From Anaerolineales bacterium (GTDB lineage: Bacteria; Chloroflexota; Anaerolineae; Anaerolineales; Villigracilaceae): DNA of 64,000 nucleotides. Positions within the stretch are counted from its first letter, which is position 1, and each line of letters begins with the position of its first letter. Below, one piece after another: positions 1-7,236 of this stretch. The DNA lies in contig JANWWK010000059.1 in the NCBI GenBank assembly GCA_025056175.1, positions 1 to 64,000 of the forward strand, given 5' to 3'. The notes under the pieces are model-generated. The model made no database searches. It saw only the letters and a list, made by a program, of their open reading frames with translations, and was not told the DNA's origin. The position numbers and the translations under genes were made by a program.

Positions 1-103
1 CTTTCTGCAAGCGCATGTTCTCAGCCTGCCAATGCATATTTTCGGCTTCCAGTTTTTCTAGCCGAGATACAATCGAAGAGATAGTCCACTCACTCATACC
101 CAT
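1..103 (-). CDS. Partial 5' end of an unknown coiled-coil-like protein
   Basis: Only the first ~34 codons of a minus-strand gene lie in the window; it runs off the left edge. Two in-frame ATGs (at 103 and 97) are possible starts and neither has a clear Shine-Dalgarno. The visible N-terminus (MSEWTISSIVSRLEKLEAEN) has a heptad-like pattern of Leu/Met with many Glu and Lys, suggesting an amphipathic or coiled-coil helix. The gene is divergent from the XRE regulator at 189 and shares its upstream region. Function cannot be told from this fragment. Confidence 0.5.
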   Translation of the reverse strand, partial: MGMSEWTISSIVSRLEKLEAENMHWQAENMRLQK

Positions 104-150
104 AGTTTATTCAGTTTTTTGCAGAATGGGTAGATAGTTACCTTCTGGGT

Positions 151-156
151 TATAAT
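151..156 (+). promoter_or_regulatory. Putative -10 box for the XRE regulator gene
   Basis: A perfect TATAAT sits 33 nt before the ATG at 189, so transcription would start near 163. No good -35 hexamer is seen 16-18 nt upstream, so the promoter may be weak or activator-dependent. Confidence 0.4.
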
Positions 157-188
157 CACCTTGTATCTTCTTCAAAACGGACCATTCC

Positions 189-866
189 ATGAGCCTTCAA
201 GCCCAAATCGCCATCCGCACCCGCAAACTGGGCGTCTTGATTCGCGATGCGCGCCTGGCCGCCCGCCGGAGCATTACAGAAACAGCCCAGGCCATCGGCA
301 TCACCGCGCCGCTCCTGCGCGCGTATGAAGAAGGCCGCAAAGCGCCCTCTTTGCCTGAATTGGAAGTGCTGGCCTATTACCTGAACCTGCCCATCCAACA
401 CTTCTGGAGCAATCAGGCGCTTTCGGATGATGCCCCACGCACCGAACCGCTCGACCTGACGCGGCTGGCCTCCTTGCGCCATCGTATCATCGGCACGTTG
501 CTGCGCCAAAAACGGATGCAGGCCAACCTATCGCTCAAAGGACTTGCGGCTGAAACCGGTCTGCCCGTCTCACGCTTGACGGCTTACGAATTGGGCGAAC
601 GGCCTATTCCCTTGCCAGAGCTGGAAGCGATTCTCTCGGTGCTGGGCGGGCGCATCGAATCGTTCTTCGACCAGAAGGGTGTGATTGGCCAATGGATGAA
701 TGAACAAGAGACCATCAGCGCCTTCATGAAACTGCCCCCCGAAATGCGCGCTTTCGTGTGCATGCCGGTCAACCAGCCGTATCTTGAACTGGCGCGCAAA
801 CTCAGTCAGCTTTCGACTGAAAAATTGCGCGCAGTGGCTGAAGGATTGCTCGATATTACGCTATAA
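189..866 (+). CDS. XRE-family regulator with two helix-turn-helix domains
   Basis: 225 aa. Two Cro/C1-type HTH units are seen, at about residues 14-67 and 98-150. Each has the family pattern of a recognition helix followed by a conserved Tyr-Glu (AYEEGRKAPSLPELE and AYELGERPIPLPELE). The tandem HTH suggests it can bind two half-sites as a monomer, or is an internal duplication; this is inference. The C-terminal ~70 residues have no recognised motif. It is followed by a TPR protein 38 nt downstream, probably co-transcribed. The target is unknown; the divergent partial gene at the left edge is a candidate. Confidence 0.8.
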   Translation: MSLQAQIAIRTRKLGVLIRDARLAARRSITETAQAIGITAPLLRAYEEGRKAPSLPELEVLAYYLNLPIQHFWSNQALSDDAPRTEPLDLTRLASLRHRIIGTLLRQKRMQANLSLKGLAAETGLPVSRLTAYELGERPIPLPELEAILSVLGGRIESFFDQKGVIGQWMNEQETISAFMKLPPEMRAFVCMPVNQPYLELARKLSQLSTEKLRAVAEGLLDITL

Positions 867-903
867 AACAGACTCTAACCAATGCGCGGATGAGGTGATG
901 GAA

Positions 904-1431
904 ATGACCGACCTGACTACGACCCAATCGCCCACAGAAGAGGCAAACCAGGCCTATCAACAAGGAGATTACGAAAACGCGGCACGCCTGTTCGGCGAAG
1001 CCGCATCTGCTTTGCAAGGGACAAACCCTCTGGAAACCGCCGAACTGAAAAATAACCAGAGCGTCGCCTGGCTCAAAAGCGGCAACGCCCAGGCGGCCTA
1101 CGAAGCCGCACGTGACACCGCCAACGTGTTTACAGCAGCAGGAGACCATCGGCGTGCAGGCATGGCCTGGGGAAACGAAGCCGCCGCGCTGCAAGAATTG
1201 GGACGCGTGAACGAGGCGCTCGAAAAGTACCGTCTGTCTGCCGAAGCCTTCGAGCGCGCCGGCGAAGACCAGTTACGCAATGACGTCTTTCAGGTGATGG
1301 CAGGCATCAAACTCAAACAAGGCAAGGTCATGGAGGCTCTCTTCCACATGCAGATGGGACTGGCCGGGGTCAAACACCCGAGCCTGAAGCAAAAAATCTT
1401 GCTTGCATTGCTTCGTTTCCGAACATGGTAA
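904..1431 (+). CDS. TPR-repeat protein
   Basis: 175 aa from the ATG at 904, chosen because GAGG at 892-895 lies 8 nt upstream; an in-frame ATG at 898 is too close. The sequence has several 34-residue helix-pair units with TPR hallmarks: Ala-rich, N-x3-W-x3-G/Y, and 'GRVNEALEKYRLSAEAFERAG'-like spacing of Ala, Tyr and Ala. It is a cytoplasmic protein-interaction scaffold with no catalytic motif and no signal peptide. The stop codon overlaps the start of the next gene (ATGGTAA), so translation of the two is coupled. The binding partner is unknown. Confidence 0.75.
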   Translation: MTDLTTTQSPTEEANQAYQQGDYENAARLFGEAASALQGTNPLETAELKNNQSVAWLKSGNAQAAYEAARDTANVFTAAGDHRRAGMAWGNEAAALQELGRVNEALEKYRLSAEAFERAGEDQLRNDVFQVMAGIKLKQGKVMEALFHMQMGLAGVKHPSLKQKILLALLRFRTW

Positions 1432-2276
1432 CAACTTTCCGTTCAGCCCTCCGTCAGGCACTGCCCGCCGACCAGTCGCGCATTGCGAACCTGATGTACT
1501 TCGAGAACCGCGTCCATCGGCACCTGGATTGGCGCACACCGCTCGACTGGCTTGGCGCACCAGAGTATTGGGTGTTGGAAGATTACGGGCATCTCTCTGC
1601 AGTGTTAGCCTGCCCGCCCGACCCCGAAAGCACCGCCTGGATTCGGTTGTTTGCCGTCGCCGCATCGGCGTCTGTGCCACAAAGCTGGCAAATTCTGTGG
1701 GAAACCGCCAAACAAGCCCTGCGCGGACGGGGGTTGACAGTAGCAGCAATTGTGATGCACCGATGGATGGAAGAGACCTTGCTCGATGCTGGTTTTCGTG
1801 AAACGCAAAAAGTGGTTGTGCTTTCGCAAGACGGCGCACCGTTTGTGCGATACGACAATCCGCACGGCCTGCACATCCGTCGAATGACGCGCGACGACCT
1901 GTCCGCCGTCGCTGCTTTGGATGCCGCAGCCTTTCCGCCCCTCTGGCAAAACTCGCTCATCTCTCTCGAATATGCGTTTACGCTAAGCGAAATTTCGACC
2001 GTTGGAGTCCTGGAAAATAGCATAGTTGCCTACCAGATGAGTACCCGCAATCCTTTTGGGGCGCATCTGGCGCGCCTGGCCGTTCATCCCCACCTTCAGG
2101 GCAGGCGGTTCGGCTACCTGATGGTGCAAGACCTGCTGGAGCGAACACGTGCGCAAGGGCTTCTGCGTCTCACGGTAAACACCCAGAACGATAATACAGC
2201 TTCACTTGCACTATATGAAAAAATCGGCTTCCGGCGCACGGGGGAAGAATACGCCGTCTTGACTGCAATGGTCTAA
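1425..2276 (+). CDS. GNAT-family N-acetyltransferase
   Basis: 283 aa, starting inside the stop of the TPR gene (7-nt overlap). The C-terminal half (about residues 145-283) is a GNAT fold. It has the acetyl-CoA motif A region LAVHPHLQGRRFGYLMV (Q-x-x-F-G variant of Q/RxxGxG/A), then the motif B NTQNDNTASLALYEKIGFRRTG. The N-terminal ~140 residues look like a degenerate GNAT half, as in tandem-GNAT proteins; this is inference. The substrate cannot be deduced. The preceding TPR protein is probably in the same transcript. Confidence 0.8.
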   Translation: MVTTFRSALRQALPADQSRIANLMYFENRVHRHLDWRTPLDWLGAPEYWVLEDYGHLSAVLACPPDPESTAWIRLFAVAASASVPQSWQILWETAKQALRGRGLTVAAIVMHRWMEETLLDAGFRETQKVVVLSQDGAPFVRYDNPHGLHIRRMTRDDLSAVAALDAAAFPPLWQNSLISLEYAFTLSEISTVGVLENSIVAYQMSTRNPFGAHLARLAVHPHLQGRRFGYLMVQDLLERTRAQGLLRLTVNTQNDNTASLALYEKIGFRRTGEEYAVLTAMV

Positions 2277-2332
2277 TCGCCCAACTTTTAACAATCCACA
2301 GAAAGCAACCCACGGTTGCTTCGTTAACCCGC

Positions 2333-2548
2333 TCAACGAAATCTGCCGCGCGGTGAGCAGTTATTGCCCGTGCTCGAACGAGAAGCGCTTCCTTCGCTGG
2401 AAACAAACGAAGCCACTGCCGCAAGTTTCTTACGGGTTTGGTTACTCTGACAGGAAGGGCAAGCGGGCAGGGTATCGGCTTCGGAAAAACGTAACAGCTT
2501 CTCAAATTCCGCGCCACATTCTAAGCAAAAATACGCATACATCGGCAT
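2333..2548 (-). CDS. FmdB-family zinc-ribbon protein
   Basis: 71 aa. The start at 2548 is fixed by a strong AGGAGG six nt upstream. The N-terminus MPMYAYFCLECGAEFEKLL followed by LPACPSCQS gives the CxxC-x(n)-CxxC zinc ribbon typical of FmdB/CxxC_CxxC_SSSS regulatory-type proteins. The C-terminal tail is short, Ser/Thr/Gly-rich and probably disordered, ending with a basic PRGRFR. The name FmdB comes from a putative regulator of formamidase, but the molecular role of the family is not known. The gene is divergent from bacterioferritin and shares a ~140-nt upstream region with it. Confidence 0.8.
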   Translation of the reverse strand: MPMYAYFCLECGAEFEKLLRFSEADTLPACPSCQSNQTRKKLAAVASFVSSEGSASRSSTGNNCSPRGRFR

Positions 2549-2689
2549 AAGCAACCTCCTCAAAACAAAAAACAGGAATTCCGAGAAGGTTTGATGCACA
2601 AAAGCGCAAAAAGTTACAGTCAGAAAGTCGTCAATTCGCAGTACAATAGCAAAAAGCGCTGTTCTCGGTTCATTCTCACGGAGGTTATC

Positions 2690-3157
2690 ATGAAAGGCCA
2701 CGAACAAATCATCGCTGCGCTGAACGACTACCTGGCAGACGAACTCACTGCCATTAACCAGTACATCGTGCATTCAGAAATGTGTGCAAACTGGGGCTAT
2801 GGTAAACTGCATGAAGCCATCGAAAAACGTGCCATTCAAGAGATGAAGCACGCAGAGGCCCTCATCGCGCGCATTCTCTACCTGGAAGGCATACCCATCG
2901 TCAACAATCTCAAACCAATGCACATTGGCGCAAGGGTAGACGAACAACTCAAAAATGACCTGCAATCCGAAACGGAAGCGGTTGAGGCCTATAACAAAGG
3001 TATCCGCCTGTGCATGGAATTGGGCGATAACGGCACACGCGAACTGCTAGAAGACAACCTGGAAGACGAAGAAGAACACATTGACTGGCTGGAAGCGCAA
3101 CTCGACCAGATTGAGCAGATGGGTTTGCCGAATTACTTGCTGGGGCAAACGGCCTGA
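2690..3157 (+). CDS. bfr: Bacterioferritin
   Basis: 155 aa from the ATG at 2690 (GGAGG 6 nt upstream); an upstream in-frame extension to 2591 is not needed. All ferroxidase residues align with E. coli Bfr numbering: E18, E51, H54, E94, E127 and H130. The heme-bridging Met52 is also present (motif QEMKHAE). It should form the 24-subunit iron-storage shell that oxidises Fe(II) using O2 or peroxide. It is monocistronic, ended by a strong terminator at 3166. The start of the upstream region shared with the zinc-ribbon gene may hold an iron or redox operator, but none was recognised. Confidence 0.95.
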   Translation: MKGHEQIIAALNDYLADELTAINQYIVHSEMCANWGYGKLHEAIEKRAIQEMKHAEALIARILYLEGIPIVNNLKPMHIGARVDEQLKNDLQSETEAVEAYNKGIRLCMELGDNGTRELLEDNLEDEEEHIDWLEAQLDQIEQMGLPNYLLGQTA

Positions 3158-3165
3158 TTTCTTCC

Positions 3166-3195
3166 CCCCTCCTGAAACGGGAGGGGTGTTTTTTT
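3166..3195 (+). terminator. Intrinsic terminator after bfr
   Basis: A 7-bp perfect stem CCCCTCC/GGAGGGG with a 7-nt loop is followed by seven T residues at 3189-3195. It overlaps the stop codon of the convergent gene at 3195. Confidence 0.85.
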
Positions 3196-4592
3196 CACAG
3201 TGCCGGCACACGCGCACGATAGAACAGCCAGCGTCCAAGCACTTGCTCGCCCCAGACCAGTACAAACAGCAGGAGATGCAACCATGCGCGCACACCCTCT
3301 GGCACAACAGGCAGCCAACTCATCCCAACCATTGCCATAACGATACATACAACCCGAAACCGCTCTGCCGGTTGATGGAGCGCAGCCTGCGCCGAAAGTG
3401 TCAGACCAGCCTGAAGCGCCAGCAAGCCCCAAAGCAAACTCCAAAACGGAAGCAAACCACTCTGGCAGGCAAAGCCCGTCAGTCCCAAAATGGCGGCGCT
3501 GAGCGCAAAGGCTGCTCCGGTGCGCCAGGAATTCCAGGCTGGCACTGCGCGCAGACGGTACACCTGTGTCATGCTGTACACCAGAACAACGCCAGACAAC
3601 GCATTCAACCACGCGCCAAAATTGGTGCCAAAGACCCAACGCTCAAGGACCCAGGCCATCCAGCCGACCCCAAACACCCCAAGCGCCAGCACCTCACGAC
3701 TAAGCCAGGATTTTCGCAAATGCATCACCGCACGCCACGCATTGCGCGGCGTGCCCAGATGCAACAGAGAAACCAATCCGCCCAGCATCAATACAATCCC
3801 GATAGCGAGCAGCAGGGGGAAAGAAACCGGAAAAAGCAAAGACCACCAGGTCATCCCTGCCGACATCTGAACCAGCAAGGTAAACACCACCAGTGGCACA
3901 TCATGGCAGCAAGCAAGCGCTTGAGACCACAAGCCAGTGATTGTTCTCCCTCCTGAGATTATCTGTTTCGGCTGCTCATTTTCCATTGCCGCATGGGGAC
4001 GAACCGCCAGATGCGGCTGTGTGCGCGAAAACGTGGGCAAGGGAAAGGGATGCTCTGCAGCAGGAAGCTCCCACAAGCGCCGATAGCGATGATCCAACGA
4101 AACCGATGAGGTTTCATCAGAAGAAAATGTCTCGACCACCGCATATTTCAAGGCGGCCGGTTCGCAGACGGCCACGCAGGCCGGCGGTTTATTCTGGTCG
4201 AGTTCCTCTCTACAAAAATCACATTTGGTCATGCGCCCAAGTCCGGGATGGTACTGTGGTACCGCATACGGACAGGCCCAGGCGCAATAACCACAACCCA
4301 TGCACCTGGCCTGGTTGATATAAACAATCCCATCTGCACGCTGGACATACGCATCCGCCGGACAAACTCCCGCACACTTGGGATGAATGCAGTGATTGCA
4401 GGCAAGCGTAAACCAGTACGAAAAAGGATTATCCAAACCTGGCGGTGGAGATAATTGCTGTTCAGCCGAGGAAATGTAAAAGAGCCGCCGCCATTCTACT
4501 CCTTCTGGCAGCGCGTGCTTCTCTTTACAGGCGGTGAGACAGGCTCTACAGCCATTACAGGCCACCGCATCGAAAAAAAACGCATACGACAT
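3195..4592 (-). CDS. Fused DmsB-DmsC-like subunit (4Fe-4S electron transfer plus membrane anchor)
   Basis: 465 aa from the ATG at 4592 (GGAGG 3 nt upstream, rather close; a longer start with a basic N-terminus is possible). The first ~190 residues are a DmsB/NrfC-type ferredoxin with four Cys clusters, beginning C12-x2-C15-x2-C18-x3-C22, then CNHCIHPKCAGVCP, CMGCGYCAWACP and CDFC...CVAVCEP. The remaining ~240 residues hold about eight hydrophobic helices like DmsC, the quinol-oxidising anchor. The two are normally separate genes. It would move electrons from menaquinol to a molybdopterin enzyme, but no DmsA-type catalytic subunit is near. It is convergent with bfr. Confidence 0.85.
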   Translation of the reverse strand: MSYAFFFDAVACNGCRACLTACKEKHALPEGVEWRRLFYISSAEQQLSPPPGLDNPFSYWFTLACNHCIHPKCAGVCPADAYVQRADGIVYINQARCMGCGYCAWACPYAVPQYHPGLGRMTKCDFCREELDQNKPPACVAVCEPAALKYAVVETFSSDETSSVSLDHRYRRLWELPAAEHPFPLPTFSRTQPHLAVRPHAAMENEQPKQIISGGRTITGLWSQALACCHDVPLVVFTLLVQMSAGMTWWSLLFPVSFPLLLAIGIVLMLGGLVSLLHLGTPRNAWRAVMHLRKSWLSREVLALGVFGVGWMAWVLERWVFGTNFGAWLNALSGVVLVYSMTQVYRLRAVPAWNSWRTGAAFALSAAILGLTGFACQSGLLPFWSLLWGLLALQAGLTLSAQAALHQPAERFRVVCIVMAMVGMSWLPVVPEGVRAWLHLLLFVLVWGEQVLGRWLFYRARVPAL

Positions 4593-4699
4593 ACGCCTCC
4601 CAAATCTCCGGCGCGACGGACCGCTCCAGCCCGATGAGTTTACGCGCCGCATCACAAGCACGAGGCTAATGCGCAGGTCGAATCATGTCAAGGCCGTGC

Positions 4700-4705
4700 T
4701 ATAAT
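4700..4705 (+). promoter_or_regulatory. -10 box for the response-regulator gene
   Basis: A perfect TATAAT places the transcription start near 4712. This supports the ATG at 4748 and argues against the longer in-frame start at 4685, which would lie upstream of the promoter. Confidence 0.5.
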
Positions 4706-4747
4706 AACGATGCGTTTTCACTTGCTCGTTTGCAGAGACTCCGCGCT

Positions 4748-5173
4748 ATGAACATCAGTCCTTGCCACATCCTGCTCATCGAAGATAACCCCCTGGATGC
4801 GGACTTAATCAAACGCGCCATCCAGAAAGCTGAGCCAGGAATTGTTTTAGAAATTGCTTCGGACGGCGAGGAAGCCCTGTCATACCTCGATAAATGGGAA
4901 AAAGGCGGGCCTACCCCTACCGTTATCCTGCTCGATTTAAAACTGCCCAAGGTGAGTGGGTTAGATGTACTGCATCGTCTGAAAACACACCCCGTGTACA
5001 AACTTTTACCGGTCGTTGTGCTGACTTCCTCAAACGAGGTGTTCGATATCCGGCAAGCTTACACACTCGGTGCCAACTCCTACATCTTGAAAGCCATTGA
5101 TTACGACCAGTTTTCTAATGCCATCAGTCTCATTCACCGTTACTGGTGCGGGTTGAATATCTACCCGGAATGA
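4748..5173 (+). CDS. Single-domain response regulator, Rcp1-like
   Basis: 141 aa, only a receiver domain. The acidic pocket E12/D13, phospho-acceptor D63 (ILLDLKLPKVSG), T93 and K115 are all in place. The insert after beta3 and the C-terminal extension resemble Rcp1, the response regulator of bacterial phytochrome histidine kinases. It has no DNA-binding or enzymatic output domain, so it probably acts by protein contact or in a phosphorelay. No histidine kinase is adjacent. It is divergent from the DmsBC-like gene and followed by its own terminator. Confidence 0.9.
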   Translation: MNISPCHILLIEDNPLDADLIKRAIQKAEPGIVLEIASDGEEALSYLDKWEKGGPTPTVILLDLKLPKVSGLDVLHRLKTHPVYKLLPVVVLTSSNEVFDIRQAYTLGANSYILKAIDYDQFSNAISLIHRYWCGLNIYPE

Positions 5174-5177
5174 CGAA

Positions 5178-5207
5178 GGGCGGCTCCTTCTGAACAAGGA
5201 ACCGCCC
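5178..5207 (+). terminator. Terminator after the response regulator
   Basis: A 12-bp stem (GGGCGGCTCCTT with its partner arm at 5196-5207, one C-A mismatch) and a 6-nt loop, followed only by GTTTG. The T-tract is weak. Confidence 0.6.
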
Positions 5208-5245
5208 GTTTGATATATCCACAAATACGCAGAAAACACGACAGA

Positions 5246-5272
5246 CAGCCAGGCTTCGGCCTGGCCTGTTTT
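5246..5272. terminator. Hairpin between convergent genes, probably terminates tyrS
   Basis: CCAGGC-TTCG-GCCTGG forms a stable tetraloop hairpin with flanking CAG/CTG pairs. It has TTTT on the plus side and a TGTTTT stretch on the minus side, so it may act in both directions. It lies just beyond the tyrS stop. Confidence 0.65.
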
Positions 5273-5273
5273 A

Positions 5274-6485
5274 TTATTTCACGCGCACGAAACGCCGTTT
5301 GCCCACCTGCAGCACGCCTGGGTGGGGAAACGGCATATCAGCTTTTTCCAACACCACGCCATCCAAACGCACGCCTTTCTGTTCGACCATGCGGCGGCCT
5401 TCCGATTTGCTCGTGACCAGAGCGGCCGCCAGCAGAACATCCAGCACGGTTTGACCGGGCTGAAGGGCATACTCCGGCATCTCTTCAGGAATCTGCCCCT
5501 GTTGAAAGAGCCGCACAAAGGCTTCCTGCGCCTGGTCGGCCTGCAACTCACTGTAATAAGTGGCTGTCACTTCCCAGGCCAGTTTCATCTTGGCATCGCG
5601 GGGATGCAAACTGCCAGATTGCAAGCCCGCCTCAAACGCCGCCACCTGTGCTGGCAACCAGCGCGTTACCAGACGAGCATATTGTGGCATGGCCGAATCA
5701 GGGATAGACATCACCTTGCCGTACATATCTTCTGGCGTGGAATTCAGGGGGATGTGATTACCCAGCGATTTGCTCATCTTGACCACACCATCCGTACCGG
5801 GCAGAATTGCCATGATAATCCCGATGTTCGGTTTTTCTCCCAGCGCTGTCATGATTTTGCGCCCGGCAGTGATGATGTTGAACAACTGGTCAGTACCACC
5901 TACCTGCACGTCTGTTTTGAGTGCAAACGCATCATATCCCTGCATGAGGGCGTAGAAAAACTCGTGCAGGTAAATGGCGTCCTCGTTATCCCAGCGTTTG
6001 CGGAACGATTCGCGGGTCAGGAATTGCTGAATGGTGAAATTCGAGCCAAGCTGAATCAGGTCAGCAAAAGTCAACCCAGAAAGCCATTCATGATTGTAGC
6101 GGATGGTGGTCTTCGAGCGGTCTAATACGCGAAACGCCTGCTCCGCATATGTCCGGGCGTTTTCCATCACCTGTTCTTGCGTAAGAAGGGGGCGCAGTTT
6201 GTCTTTGTCCGAGGGGTCGCCAATCAGCGAGGTGTACGTCCCTATCAGGAAGACCACCTCATGCCCTAAATCCTGAAACTGGCGCAATTTCCGCATGGTG
6301 ACGGTGTGACCAATATGCAGGTCTGAGGTGCGTGGGTCATAACCGCAATACACTTTAAGTTTACGGCCTTCTCGTTCGGCTTCGAGCAGGCGCTGGCGGA
6401 GTTCCATCTCCATCGTTTTACGCAGACCTTCATCGCCATATTCTGTGCCTTGCATCAAAAGGGCGACCTGTTCGTTGATGTCCAT
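5274..6485 (-). CDS. tyrS: Tyrosyl-tRNA synthetase
   Basis: 403 aa from the ATG at 6485 (GGAGG 5 nt upstream). It is a class I aminoacyl-tRNA synthetase with HIGH at residues 57-60 (DLHIGHTVTMRKL), a KMSKS loop (VVKMSKSLGNHIP) and the family signature FFYALMQGYDAFALK plus QVGGTDQLFN. The last ~60 residues form an S4-type RNA-binding domain (VTSKSEGRRMVEQKGVRLDG). The length and motifs fit the TyrS type of about 400 residues rather than the longer E. coli type. It charges tRNA-Tyr in the cytoplasm. An intrinsic-terminator-like hairpin sits just 29 nt before its start, and no separate T-box leader is seen. Confidence 0.97.
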   Translation of the reverse strand: MDINEQVALLMQGTEYGDEGLRKTMEMELRQRLLEAEREGRKLKVYCGYDPRTSDLHIGHTVTMRKLRQFQDLGHEVVFLIGTYTSLIGDPSDKDKLRPLLTQEQVMENARTYAEQAFRVLDRSKTTIRYNHEWLSGLTFADLIQLGSNFTIQQFLTRESFRKRWDNEDAIYLHEFFYALMQGYDAFALKTDVQVGGTDQLFNIITAGRKIMTALGEKPNIGIIMAILPGTDGVVKMSKSLGNHIPLNSTPEDMYGKVMSIPDSAMPQYARLVTRWLPAQVAAFEAGLQSGSLHPRDAKMKLAWEVTATYYSELQADQAQEAFVRLFQQGQIPEEMPEYALQPGQTVLDVLLAAALVTSKSEGRRMVEQKGVRLDGVVLEKADMPFPHPGVLQVGKRRFVRVK

Positions 6486-6513
6486 CACAGCCTCCACGAA
6501 ATTGCAAAAAAAT

Positions 6514-6535
6514 GCGCCTGCTATGGGGCAGGCGC
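6514..6535 (-). terminator. Intrinsic terminator between the acidic-protein gene and tyrS
   Basis: Read on the minus strand, an 8-bp perfect stem (GCGCCTGC and its complement) with a 6-nt loop runs into ATTTTTTTGC. It ends the transcript of the small Cys-rich gene, but its foot is only 28 nt from the tyrS ATG. Confidence 0.8.
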
Positions 6536-6554
6536 GATATGCTCCACAGCAGGA

Positions 6555-6785
6555 TTAGTACTCGTCTTCTTCTTCGTCTTCCCACAATTCATCGTCTTCC
6601 AGGTCTTCGTCGTCCCATTCTTCCAGCTCTTCTTCCTCGTCCCACTGGTCTTCGTCCGTTGCCGCGCCATCTACAGGAGAGTAAGTGACGCAACCAGTAT
6701 CGGGGTCGAATTCGACGGCAGCGGCAGAGCAGTACCCTTCATCATTGAAGACGCAATCGTTGTAATGGCAGCGAATACGTGGCAT
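6555..6785 (-). CDS. Small DUF1540-like Cys-rich protein with acidic tail
   Basis: 76 aa with a perfect AGGAGG at 6 nt. The first ~35 residues have C-x4-C-x6-C-x11-C spacing followed by TY (CHYNDCVFNDEGYC and CVTYSP), resembling DUF1540-type domains, which probably bind a metal. The last ~35 residues are almost entirely Asp, Glu and Trp (for example DEEEELEEWDDEDLEDDE), so the tail is highly acidic and likely disordered. Function is unknown. It is third in a tight run moeA-VKOR-this gene and is followed by a terminator. Confidence 0.75.
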   Translation of the reverse strand: MPRIRCHYNDCVFNDEGYCSAAAVEFDPDTGCVTYSPVDGAATDEDQWDEEEELEEWDDEDLEDDELWEDEEEDEY

Positions 6786-6803
6786 GAATTCCTCCTCGTA
6801 AGG

Positions 6804-7235
6804 TTAAGCCGGTTGGCGAACCAGGCGAATGATGGTCAGCGCGAATAGAAGAGTCATGGTTATCTGCGAGACAACACAAAACGGACACCACGCCTGGATG
6901 AGAATGGCCTCCACATAGACCAGGTAGAGCGTAAAGCCAAATCCGCCCACCCCCAGCACAAAAGCCGCCGTCAGGCCATTCTGCTGAAAAAAGCGGTTGT
7001 TGCCATATCGTTCGAGCAACAAGACCGTCAGAAGAGCAAGATACCCGCCAACGCCAACCAGTGCCACCGGAATGCCGAAAATTTCCGAGTAGATGCTGTT
7101 GTTGACCGTTGCGCAGTCGCCGCTTCCCAAACACATGGCGTTGTTATCGGTCAGTTTGTAAATGGTCATGTAAATTGAGACGAGCAGGCCAAGTGCGGCC
7201 AGTGCAACCGATGCCCAATAAAGTTTCTTTTCCAT
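6804..7235 (-). CDS. Vitamin K epoxide reductase (VKOR) family protein
   Basis: 143 aa, four to five membrane helices. It has the quinone-site CPFC motif near residue 120 and a loop Cys pair C35/C41 (MCLGSGDC), with conserved Ser/Asn before helix 2. Bacterial VKOR reoxidises a thioredoxin-like DsbA partner and passes electrons to quinone, giving disulfide bonds outside the cytoplasm. No thioredoxin domain is fused and no DsbA-like gene is in the window. It starts one nt after the moeA stop with GGAG inside the end of moeA, so it is translationally linked to moeA. Confidence 0.9.
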   Translation of the reverse strand: MEKKLYWASVALAALGLLVSIYMTIYKLTDNNAMCLGSGDCATVNNSIYSEIFGIPVALVGVGGYLALLTVLLLERYGNNRFFQQNGLTAAFVLGVGGFGFTLYLVYVEAILIQAWCPFCVVSQITMTLLFALTIIRLVRQPA

Positions 7236-7236
7236 G

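Noticed and set aside
3081-3956. Plus-strand ORF covering the DmsB-DmsC-like gene
   Set aside because: Its product is a His/Gln/Pro-rich, motif-free sequence antisense to a gene with clear 4Fe-4S motifs.
5274-6600. T-box riboswitch upstream of tyrS
   Set aside because: Only a plain hairpin with T-run is present; the conserved T-box sequence and specifier loop are not seen in the 70 nt between the genes.
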